From Phallus indusiatus (lineage: Eukaryota > Basidiomycota > Agaricomycetes > Phallales > Phallaceae), in assembly GCA_027605045.1 (NCBI GenBank), contig JAQFWX010000020.1, forward strand, positions 434,001 to 498,000: a stretch of DNA of 64,000 nucleotides, read 5' to 3'. The notes under the pieces are model-generated. The model was not told the origin of the DNA and did not search any database. It saw nothing but the letters and a program-made list of their open reading frames with translations. A program made the position numbers and the translations under genes. Of this stretch, positions 20,073 through 32,399 are shown piece by piece. Each line of letters starts with the position of its first letter. The first letter of the stretch is position 1.

Positions 20073-21830
20073 TCATCTACTTACCAATACCTGAAGATTC
20101 ATTCTTGATGGTTGTTCGCGAGTTGTCAGCCTTCGTGGAGTAACGGCCCTGGCCTGGGCAGTCCTACTAGTAGTTGCCTCACTACTTTCCGAATATCGAG
20201 CTGAAAAGGCAGGTCGTAAGGGTCGCCGTTGATTGCCTTGATAAATATTTGAAGCTTCAGCGTCATTCGCAGAACGAATCTGATTCTGAGAAACGCCCTG
20301 CTGTGCCTCTGAACTATTGACCAAGCGAGTTGTCACTTTTTGGGGGAAATTCATAACTGGGAGTCTTGGAATTTTGAAAGGTGTCAGAGTTGGGGTGGAG
20401 GTAGGAGTATGGGTTATATACGATCGCGATGCGTTTATTAATGTTTCGGTAGAGCCGTGGTCGGCTGAAGGCGGCTCAGAAAAAATTGCGTTACGGTCTG
20501 GTATCAGCAAGCTATCATTAGTCTCGGGAATATGTCCGATGTAAATTATCTCGGAAGCGTCGGGTGTAATGGTGAAGACCGATACTTCGTCTTGAACAAG
20601 TGTCACTTTAGGCTGCTCTTCCTTCATTCCGGTCATACGAGCCTTTAAGCATTGCGGAACGCGCGCCTTGAGGTGCCGTCTGAGCACAACGCCAATTGTT
20701 ATCAGAATAACTAGGATACCGATAACAACACCAATTATTGCACCCCGGTGATTATGCAACCCCGTAGAAGTGGACTGGCCTGGAGAGTTGGTTGTTGAGA
20801 AGGGAAGCGTGGACGTTAGTTCATTAGTTGTGCTGCTAAAGTTCCGTACGACTACAGCAGAGAGACTGAGGGGCGCCTGCGAACCGTCATTAACGTATGT
20901 TGCTACAAGTTTATGAGAGCCTTGTGGAAGAATTTCGGTTTGGAACAAAAGCTGATTGAGTAAAGTAGAATCAGCATTGAAACCGCCGAAACTGAACTGA
21001 ATGGGAGTTCCTCCGTCTACTGAATACTCCGCCGATGCTAAGGCAGATGGAAGGGACGTTGAGTAGGCTCCATACCAAGTCAGTTGTTGGCCTAGTCAAA
21101 TTCAAGGAAGTTGTTGAAAAAAAAATATGCAACTCAACGTACCAAAAAATGGAACCGTTATAGACCCATTATGGGAATTAATATCTGAGAGTCTGGCAGT
21201 GCCCGTATCACTTTGTATAACAAAATGGCCCGAGTATTTTATAGATGAATCAGATGGCTCAATGATAATTGATACATCCGAATCTGTCGAGTTAATGTGG
21301 TGTGTAGGAGAAGGAGCGAATAGAAGATAGTCCAAATAGATCATAGGTGAGTTAACTTGAACTGACTGTGGCATTGAAAAATTCATGGTGAATGTGTGTA
21401 TCCCATCCGCTAAGACGCTGCTGCTACAAAACGGCCAATTATTTTGAGAGGTCGACGATGGTGTGCTCGTGCCGAATAATTGATTATCTACGCTACACCT
21501 CCCTACGTTTCTCGGTTCCGTGGGCATGTTCGATGGATTTACGTATGATATGAAGGCCCCTATGTAGGTTCCTGGAGAGAAGTACGGTTTATGTAAAAAG
21601 TGAGTTCTACCGGTAATACCTTGACTAGGCTGAGAAAAATGAATACCCTCGAAAGTGAAAGAAACGCTGCCATTTGAAGCTGTTGCCAAAAGGGACGATA
21701 CGGGGGCTCCCATATTTCCAATTTGAAAGATAGAGCTTGATTTTGGAACGCTGCTCCATGCCCCACTAGGCTCGTATATGATGCGAGTGTTGTTGGTTTC
21801 TTCTCGAACAAACATACTTAGACCATCCAT
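20073..21830 (-). CDS. Single-pass membrane protein with extracellular domain and long tail, paralogue B
   Basis: Exon 1 (21143-21830) and exon 2 (20073-21091) are joined across a 51-nt intron to give about 568 residues. The ectodomain carries the same motifs as paralogue A (VPKSSSIFQIGNMGAPVSS, SFTFEG, SQNNWPFCSS, IHTFTMNFS, YLDYLLFAP). A second beta-rich part follows (QQLTWYGAYS, PIQFSFGGFN), then a Ser/Thr stalk and one TM segment (GAIIGVVIGILVILITIGVV) with RRHLKAR as stop-transfer. The remaining 170 or so residues form a polar, Ser/Pro-rich cytoplasmic tail. This layout is common in agaricomycete surface proteins of unknown function. No signal peptide is visible at the chosen start. The last codons overlap a possible further donor (ttggtaagt at 20085), so the true C-terminus may differ. 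Confidence 0.7.
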
Positions 21831-22735
21831 AATGACACGTTTCTGAATTGCTCAGATTATGTATCTGAGGAAAGTTAGAAAGGTGAAAATACGGTAGTTT
21901 TAATCAAGTAACTTGGTTGTTAGATTGAATAAAATTTTGCCAATGGATACTATACCCAGCAGTTGAGTTGAGCGGTCAGATTTAATGATCGTTGCAACGT
22001 TCATTATATTATTAAACAATTGTCATTTGTCCCTGAATGATTATTACGGTCTCATAAAGAACTCAAAATCGTCCAAAAGCATATATACTTCTTTGTAGCG
22101 TTGTCTGCATATTTTCTATTTGAGAATAATATCGCCCACCAAGTACACAATAAAGGATCCCCGACATACCTATAAGTAACACTATAGGCGCAGGTCTCAC
22201 AACGATGAGAGGTGCGAGCGCGTTGTTTCAACCCAATCATCAATCATCACATATCAGACTAACTCGAATCAACCATTCCTCCTTGTACTCATGCACAGAA
22301 CGACAATCAGAAACATATCGCGATAGATTTTTTCTCTATCCCCATCCCGATTTCATCCTTCTGGGTTATGTAACAGCGCATTTGAGAGTTTGTTCGCGAG
22401 CATCATGTCTGCAGCCATACTGCCATCTTCGGCGTGGGTTGGGCATTCTCTGAGTAGCGGTCATTTGGGTCGCTGTTACATAGTACCCTCCCAGTCATCA
22501 CGCCCAAAGACCCGGAGCTTTTTACAAATACACTTCTTTAGTTACTTTAAGTTATTATCCGCTATGGAAGTGGACTGGGGAACGAGTGATAGTTTGTGTA
22601 AATTCAATATAAACCTAAAATCCGCGTGCCTATCACTACATTCAATAAAACGATATAAATATATATTCTATTATTATTGTGTACATAGTGAATATAAAAA
22701 CAAACATGTATAAATATTTCAGTGCTGCGTGATGT
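21831..22735. other. Intergenic region with a MITE
   Basis: This AT-rich spacer lies between paralogue B (-) and the MFS gene (-). Apart from the 112-bp inverted-repeat element at 22369-22480, no gene or RNA is supported. Confidence 0.4.
22369..22480. mobile_element. Possible 112-bp MITE (TA target)
   Basis: The ends are TGTAACAGCG and its exact complement CGCTGTTACA, flanked by TA on both sides (22367-22368, 22481-22482), which fits a Tc1/mariner-type miniature element. Only one copy is seen here, so this is tentative. Confidence 0.5.
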
Positions 22736-24697
22736 TCATATAGATCTTGAGTCTCTTGTCATTTGAGTTGGTATCAAGGGAATAAATTTGGCGATGAAAA
22801 ATCCGAACAAAGCTATTACAGACAAGATATAGTATACAAGGTTGCCACCTACCAGAGCGTCATTAGGATGTTGGTTCATGTCAGCAGGTATAAACACACT
22901 GACCTAGGTATTGTTTCTCAAAAGAAAGAGATAATAGAGTTCCTCCGCTTATAGGACCCAGCGCTTGCGCTACAAATGACATTGTCTGGGAAAGTCCATT
23001 GATTGCGCCGAGGGTGTCAGCACGAGTTCCATTCGCCAAGAGTAGTGTTAAGCAATCTGTAAATTATTATTATTTTCCGAATAAAAAGACACCGCTGTTA
23101 ATGAACTATGTACTTACTGGAGATCATTAGCGCCAAAATGTAAAACAAGAACACTAAAGGTAATGATACCCATGGAGGAACACCGCCACTCGGACCGGCA
23201 GTACGGTTCAAAACCCTGGTGCACGCAAAAACAGAAAATGCACCGATATAACCACAAAACCCTAAACGTAACAGGTTTTTGTTTCCTATTAGAGAGCGCA
23301 GAAAGGGGAAAGCAAAGATCATCAAAGAGCCTGATATAGTTCCCGCTAGAGCAATAGCTATCCCGATTTGCGATGATGAGAGTCCGAAACCGCCAGTTTC
23401 GACTGATGTTGACAGGATAACTGGGAGAGTTGCTCCGAATGAGGCATCAAGAAAGGTGTTGATCATGCCCGTTGAGAGGAGGAGGATCAGTCGTCGATCA
23501 AGGAGTGATAGGATAGATGGAGGTGGCCCTTGATGCTCGAGAGAATTTCTTGGCGAAAGAGATTCACTTTCTTGTAAAGCATACGCTTCCAAAGAAAAAT
23601 CGAATTTTTTTAAGGTTGGAAGAGTCTATAGAACAGAATTATTTCTGGGAATGATTTTAATTTTCCAAGGACTTACTTCTTCGAAATAATTATAAATTAC
23701 GATAATTATAATGATTGTTATTCCAATAACAACAACATTGGGTAGAAGGAAAGGATGCGAGATCCATAGCTCAATTTCGCCGAACATGTCCGGGAATGTT
23801 TCATAAGGGTATGAGAGTGATCCACCTATTAACGGACTATACCCTGTATGTAAGCAAATACATAGCGTTGAAAATTTAATAGACGGTACTCGCCCTGCCG
23901 TTGCAGCAATACACCATACGCCAGGAAGCCACGCGACCGCACGGGCAAAATCGTCCTCCGTCAAAACATCACCCATCGAACTTCGAAGAACAGTCTCTGT
24001 TACATTTAAAACTCCTAGGAGAATTCTACTCAGAACGATCGCATGAAATGATGTCGATAGCCCAAAGCAGAGTGCCGAAAGAGCAACGCCGGTTAGGCCT
24101 AAAAGAAACACGGGTTTTCTTCCGATCTTGTCGCTGAGTCGAGCCCATTGAAGGATGAATAGACCTCCGCTTATAGAATACGCAGTTTCCTTTATTCATT
24201 CCCATTCATTAGCAGATGACTATGACAGTGAAAAGATGAAAAAAAAAAACTGACAACTATGCCTACTAGATAACCAACGTTTGCCGGGTTTCCACCAGTT
24301 GCACCTGTCTCCTCAATGAACTAAATTCCACACTGGCGTCAGAATGGCTCACATTAGACATGCAAAACGCGTACGAACTTCTGGTAAGTATGGAAAAGCC
24401 TGAAACATATAGATACGTTCAGCCATTGAGATGAGCATCCAGCAAACCATCCGTCGACAAAACTTCGTATTTTTTGACGATAACTCGAATCCTGAAAGTA
24501 CTGGAGATGAACCTCCATCATCTTCTGCCAATAGATGGTGCGCTTCGGGTTCTAAGACACTTCATTGAATCTTTGTTAGTCATTTTTTTCTGGTAAATGA
24601 CTGCGATATGTAAAAGCTTACTTATTAGCGTGATGTAGGGACCCCTTGGAAGTATGGTTAGACTTGAAATTATCTCTCGAGATGATTCTATCCATTA
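22736..24697 (-). CDS. MFS transporter, zinc-induced-facilitator-like (ZIFL) type
   Basis: Exons inferred on the minus strand run from an ATG at 24697 to a stop at 22736-22738, with at least six introns. The N-terminus is polar (about 60 residues), followed by hydrophobic helices. Family motifs are FIEETGATGGNPANVGYLVGI (loop and TM2), the TM2-3 loop ILQWARLSDKIGRKPV, TM4 LSRILLGVLN, TM5-6 PLIGGSL, then second-half GMINTFLDASFGATLPV and GATLPVILST, and near the end TRADTLGAINGLSQTMSFVAQALGPISGG. This set is characteristic of the fungal ZIFL1-like MFS proteins that export small organic ions or metal chelates. In place of the usual GNAGV after LLGVLN it reads VTETV. The substrate cannot be told from sequence. 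The gene looks intact. Confidence 0.75.
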
Positions 24698-26825
24698 GGG
24701 AATGAGGTATGTAGTGACAACAGAGGTTAAAAGATCATGAGGAAAGCGTGTATTTCAGGCTAGAAACGACCACAAACACAGCTTGATTATTCAAACCGCA
24801 GGGTACAGGCCTTCAGGAGCCGGAACAAGAAGGATGAGTGACCGCGGCGTTCACATTCATCATGATCCCCACCAGTCTAGGACATCCAAAGCCGTTTCGA
24901 TTTGATGGAAACAGCCGTAAATGACGCAATAAATTTTGGATCATATGGAATTTGCAGTTTTGTTCGAGCATATCGTCGCTGCTGCCAGTGAAAGATGAGA
25001 GCGTGAAGAAAAAGAACAAGATTATTAAACCATGCTTACGTTCAAATTTCATCGACGAACCTTGAAAATCTATCGGCACAAGCACGGCTCAGTGATGCCG
25101 GAAAACTCTATTCTTCGGAGCGCTCTTGAGGGAGATTCCATTAGATTTCACTATGCGTCATAGGGCTATTTTTTGAACATGACTCACTAATATACAATGG
25201 ATGTCAGTCTGTCAGTAACACTCAAAGAGATAAAATCCTGATCAACTTCACTTACAGCATTTCCGTCTAGGCTATTCAGGGGAATGAGCAAATTCTGTCC
25301 AATTGAAAATGACATGACCACTAGTACCCGATGCACAAAGCGACGCCACCCTCGACCATTGTCCAAACCATGTCTTGGTTTGGCGAAATCATCCAATGAA
25401 ATCACCAACAAGGCTCAACCCAGTTCTGCTAGTACACGATGCCGGTATATGACTGGGTACACTATTACCATGCACGCTGCAGACGAGTTTGCGGATTGCA
25501 TGCAAGAAACCAGAACTGACCTAAGACCAGTGCGCCCACATGTCTACCTATCGGAGAAATACCTCGACCCAAGTACTGTGAATTTAGATTTACTGGAATA
25601 CTGTCGGAGGACGAGAACTCCAGAATCATATTTGTCACACAATATGGACTGTACATGGAATATTATTCGACTGTACTGCAATTCCCGCAATGCTGAAAGG
25701 ACACATTTGTCATCTTGGAAACACAGGGCATACTGTGTTACCGTTGATTACCTGAATTGTATTCATTCATCGTGCTTCAGGTGTTACGGACTATAAGTAC
25801 TAGTTCAAAACAGTCCTCATGCACGACCTTTTCTAATGCGTGACTGATGTCGTCTACCTATTAGATTTACCCTGTATCAAGTCCGTATGTTAATTAGGCA
25901 CCCATATACTTGCAATACAAATTTGAAAACCCTACGTATAACCTACGTATGCCTTAACAAGTGTTATTAAGCCTGTGGAATCAGTCGAGTCGTTTTGACT
26001 CCTCGCCGCTAACCTCTTTGACCGGGTATCATCACTGTGTTAGGCTCAATTCAAACCGAAATATTGTGGTATCATAGAGAGTTACTAAGTACTCGCTGCG
26101 CGTAGATCAATCATATTTGTTGGGCTCAGTCTAAATCCTTTGCCCCTTGCGTGAAGTGGATCAGCAGCAGCAAACTGACGTGTTCAAGACGTGTTCCTTC
26201 GGCGGCATGTCTACGTTCGCGGCTAGCAAAAGTAACCTCATTCCGAGAATGGAAGAGACGTTGCGCACATGCCAATTTGATTGATACTTGGCTTCTTATA
26301 TGGTGTTGTTTAGTTTCCGAAGCTCAACTGACCCGCTAATGAGGGTAAGGTGTGCACCGCTTACCTAACACGGCCCCGTGCACGTCGGCACGGACCGCAA
26401 AAACCACGGGTTGAATCCGTTACGCGTTACGCGCTACCTGCCACTGCCACCACTTCAACCAGTGACTTTTTTTTGTTTACTGAAGGAATTCTGTACAAGT
26501 TATTTTTTTTAGGTGGTTATCCTGATTCTACCGAAATTTTGCTAGGTCTCCAATTCCATGCCGACTACTTACGCAGTCTCAAATTCCGAAACAGCGTCGG
26601 AGCTCGCAGGAGTAAGCAAGCGGCATATTGACAGATGGCTGGATTTGGAGACTGAGATCATCTCGGACTATCTTTATTGGGTCAAGTCTACCAAAAATGG
26701 ATTTTCTTTTGGTCCCGATATTTTCCCTATAAAGTCAGGGTCAGATGATCAACCTGCCTTCTGTCGAACTTCTCCTCATTCTCGTTCTTGTGCGTGAACG
26801 GTCCACGACGCATTGCTAATCACCA
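24698..26825. other. Long spacer between two MFS genes, no clear gene
   Basis: A 170-codon plus frame (25284-25796) and several shorter frames exist but none shows a recognisable domain, and the minus-strand frames have stops. A CTG/CAC-rich stretch near 26360-26440 contains a T-arm-like acgggttgaatccgt but no tRNA fold. The region just before 26826 would carry the promoter of the DHA2 gene. Confidence 0.4.
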
Positions 26826-29680
26826 ATGTCAGATATGACTCCCAACGACGATGCTCAAGACCGAACGAAATACGAGACCAGAGAGAACCAGGATATTCCC
26901 GACGCTCTCCCTTCTCTAGACGTCAAACGCCAATCTGACTCAAATCCAGACTCGAGCGACATGTCAGAAAAACAAGCAGCAAAAAACGAACCACGTCATT
27001 TAGAGGGCTCAGCACTACTAATAGTCATGTCGGGCCTGCTTTTGGCTCTTTTCCTCCCTGCGTTGGATCAGCTTATCCTAAGTAAAAAAGCCCCGTTCAC
27101 ACGCTTTTTCGTGCCACACGATAAAACTGACCTCTTCATTTTCAAGCGACTGCAATTCCAAGAATTGTCAGTCAATTCAAGGTGTTATCTGAGGTACATA
27201 TTTACTACCTCTCAGATTTCCTAAAACGATCTCCGATAATGATTGATTTTCCATCTAAAGCTTTCATGGATTCCGAACGCGTACTTCCTTACGATGGCAT
27301 CTTTCATGATCGTACGCCTTCTTTTTCCTCCTCTCACAAAACTTATCAACAACATATTTCATTCGTCTAGGTATTCGGCCAAATATTGAACCTAGCGCCC
27401 TCAAAATACGTTCTACTCGCGTCCGTATTCATATTCGAACTCGGGAGTTTATTCTGCGGTATCGCATTCAATGTGTGTCTATCTCTGCGACCTTTGATTT
27501 CAGGCTTGAATCTGATGTCCGTATAGATGAACTTCCTTCTATTCGGTCGTGGAGTTGCTGGTGTAGGCGCAGCAGGCGTATTCGTTACCATGTTTTCTAT
27601 CATCGCACAGGTAAGTATTTCAGGCAAGACACATCACTCCAACGTAGTTATAACATATGTGTGTTAGATAGCTCCACTTCACAAACGACCAAGACTAATG
27701 GGACTCGCTGGTACTGTGTTTGGGGTAACCTCTATTCTTGGTATATATCTACGCTCAAAGGTTCCCGATTTATTACTAACACTAAGAATTAACAGGACCG
27801 TTAGTCGGCGGCGCATTGACGGATGCTTCAACTTGGCGTTGGTGTTTTTTCATCGTAAGCCTCAAATACAAGATATTCTTGACTAAATCTCATTCATTTA
27901 TCTTACTAGAATCTACCCAGTGCGTTTCATTTTATTTTTTTTAAAACTGTAGTGATGTTGAAAGGATCTCTCTTGAACAGTTGGAGGCGTAGCAGCAGTC
28001 AGTCTCTATCTCTCTTTTTGATGCCTAGCACCGTATTTACTCACGTTATAGCTTGTCATTGTGTTCTTCCTTCCGAATTATCCTGCACCACCGAAACCAC
28101 CAAACCGGCAAGGATGGAAGGGTCTTGCTACGGTTGATTACGTTGGTACGCCATGATCAATCCATTGTTAATATTTCGTACGAGAAAACTTTTATAGGTG
28201 CGATCCTGGTAATAGGCGCAACAATATGCTTCCTTTACTCCCTCGTAGAAGGAGGAAACGCCCATCCCTGGAAAAGTGCGATTATTATCGCCGTACGTGA
28301 TGGTTCAAATTCTCAAATCCATAACACCGAGCTTATATCGGTTTTATATCTCTTAGCTTTTCATAACATCGGGCATACTTTCTCTCTTATTAGTACTATG
28401 GTCGCATTACCGCGGCAAAGACGCGGTATTACCCATCTATCTACTCAAAAATCCTAGCCTCATTGGTGCTTGCCTGTGTAACTTTTTCATTTGGATGAAC
28501 TTAATGTTGGTTCTTTGTTTTATTTCACTGATTTATTCCTGATCTATTCTTCAGGATTAGCACTGTATACCTGGCAACTTGGTACCAAGCCGTAAAAGGT
28601 CCGCTATCCTCCTTTCTTTGCTTCTTTTACCACATAATTTCACATCCAATACTTCAGGTGTAAGCCCAACCCGTTCAGGAATAGACATTCTCCCTCTTTC
28701 CCTTTTCATGGCCGTCTTTTCCGCTCTTACTGGAGCCCTAATCAGCAAAATCGGAAGTCTAAAGTATATCCTAATCGGAGTTCCTTTGGTCGGTGCTGTT
28801 GCTGCGTATGCAAAACCCTTTTTTTCCCAATATTTAAACACTTGTTCACAATTAATTTTGATAGAGGCCTCGAATTCACGATCAACGAACATACTCCCGA
28901 AGCTAGATTAGCTGGGTATCAGATTTTATGGGGATGTAGTCTTGGAGCTAGTTTGCAACTTCCTACTCTAGCTGCTCAAGGTTCGTTTCGTCTCAAATAA
29001 AAAAAGCTCAAATTGAGATTTACGAGGGATTTGACAGCTGAATACCCGGATGATATTGTTGCTACGCGTTACGCCACGTCTTTAGTATCATTCATTGGCT
29101 TTTTAGGACGAATGGTAGGATTAGGTATGGGGAGCGCGTTGTTTACGAATAAAGTAAGCTTAGGCCTGTTGCTTTGTCTGTTCCTTCACATTTCCCGTTT
29201 CGATTCGATAAGTTTTTTTACTGACTGTATCTACATCAGCTAGGAACGTATCTCAAAATCTTTGCACCTACCGCGCCCTACCAAGAGGTCCTCAATTCCG
29301 TAACTATCATTTGGCAACTAAGCCCAGCAGTTAGGACTGGTGTTATCCACGCTTACGTCGTACGTCCTCAAACAAACCAAGTCTTTCATTTGATAAGCCT
29401 AATCATGTGATTTGTTTTTGTTCTGTGTTAACAGCTCTCGTTACGGTATAATTTCATTCTAGGCGTTCCCGCAAGCGGTCTTGCCAGTTTGACGGCTCTG
29501 ATAATCAAAAATCGAAAGTTTAAGAAACCGAACACTCAGAGTCAGACCAACGATACAGAATCAAAGGGTGGTTCAAATATGGGTAGTACTCTGGAAGATG
29601 GACAGAACGATGTTAATGGTGCTGATAACGGTGCTGATGGGAAGTTGAAAGAGAGAAACGCGAATGATGAACAGGTTTGA
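26826..29680 (+). CDS. MFS transporter, DHA2 (drug:H+ antiporter-2) type
   Basis: The ATG at 26826 starts a roughly 70-residue polar N-terminus, then TM1 (LIVMSGLLLALFLPALDQLIL). About ten short introns are needed. After the first, the frame gives TAIPRIVSQFK, then SWIPNAYFLTMASFMI, GQILNLAPSKYVLL and FELGSLFCGIAFN. Later come GRGVAGVGAAGVFVTMFSII, the TM5 signature [64 protein letters not shown] and a C-terminal TM before a hydrophilic tail ending at 29680. These are the motifs of fungal 14-TM DHA2 exporters, which expel toxic compounds across the plasma membrane. The exons appear intact, including the intron at about 28601-28659. The exact junctions around 27180-27265 are uncertain. Confidence 0.75.
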
Positions 29681-30846
29681 GTTTTGACGAATGTTATGCA
29701 TTTTTCCGAAACGAAAACAATCTAAGATTGAAGTGTATTATACATAGCTCTTCCCAAATAATTAATAACACTCAGATATTTAATATTAACATTATGTGTT
29801 TGTTTGAAATATAGGAGTGGTTATCAAATTCTCTAGACTATCCCTCTCCTTAGGTTCGTGCCAAGCCGCTTTTCCGAATTGAGACCCAGTCGCCGGTCAA
29901 TAGCTTGCAACGGTGACACTCTGAGTTGGATACTTATATGCAATGTGGCGCATTGGTCGGAAATGAGATTATATGATTAACAATTTAAAGGACTAGATGA
30001 GTCAGGGGAAAGGGATGAGAAAACTTGCCGTAGGACATCATGTCTTCGTCCACTATATATACAAGAACGAAAAACGTGCGTAGATGTCCTTAACGTGTCC
30101 GTAGGGCCACAATGGACTCCATAGTAGACGGCCAGTGAGGCTGATTTGTGAGGCCAACCTGTTTGTCATAATATCCATCAAACGTGTCGCTCAATGCGAG
30201 CGTGTTCAAAGTACCTGAAATAAATTATGTCCTTTTTTACTCATATGATACAATGCGTTAGCAGAAAACCATGTACATGTGTCTCGAATAAGTTATCTAA
30301 ACTGTACCTGACATGCTTTAATTTTTTTCAGATAATCTTACTCGATTTCTTTTTATCAACCTCTCCCGAAAGACTGACGAGTACTGGAAAAACAGCTGCA
30401 GCCCGGCGGAAGACAAAACAGATTTCAATATAGTAACATGGACAACGACACATGTGCCAATGTGAACATTTGAGGCCGTGAGAGTCGTTGAACGAAGATT
30501 ATAACATTTTCATCTGAAACTCTTGATGTAAAACACGACAACGTGCCACTTGGTTATCGCGTTGACACTTTCACACGCGTACGCGACGCGTGTCATTTGA
30601 CGACGAATAATTGTCTTTTGATGCGTGATCGTCTTACAACGGCTTCACAATTCAGCAAAGTTGATTTTGAAAGTGGTACATATTGATAAATACTCCAAAT
30701 ACACACAAACACTACAAACTTGACCGACACTACATTGTCTAGAAATAAGAACTAACCGAAAGCTTTTGAGGCTCATTCAGAAGCATTCCAAATGCACCCT
30801 AAAACAAAACGAACAGTTTTAAAGGTCTGATCTAGGAGCGTGTCAT
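29681..30846. other. Intergenic, with one dispersed-repeat copy
   Basis: This separates the DHA2 gene (+) from the manganese peroxidase gene (-), i.e. it is a convergent spacer. A repeat copy lies at 29851-29905; the rest is AT-rich with no supported gene. Confidence 0.4.
29851..29905 (+). repeat. Dispersed repeat, copy 3
   Basis: It contains aggttcgtgccaagccgctt and the following ccgaattgagacccagtcgc, matching the reverse complement of 18604-18652 with few differences. Confidence 0.6.
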
Positions 30847-32317
<1,471 letters not shown>

Positions 32318-32391
32318 TGTAGGATTTCCCAGAGAGAAGTAGACAACTCTGACAGAGAGTGCTGAAGAATAAAAACCTCAAAAATGCATTG

Positions 32392-32399
32392 CTTTTATA
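32392..32399 (-). promoter_or_regulatory. TATA box of manganese peroxidase copy 1
   Basis: TATAAAAG on the minus strand, 75 bases before the ATG. Copy 2 has the same motif at nearly the same distance, which supports a real core promoter. Confidence 0.7.

Noticed and set aside
25284..25796. 170-aa ORF as a real gene
   Set aside because: No domain, no splice context and unusual composition; left as part of the spacer.
26340..26460. tRNA gene
   Set aside because: Only a T-arm-like acgggttgaatccgt is seen; no acceptor, D or anticodon arm pairs with it.
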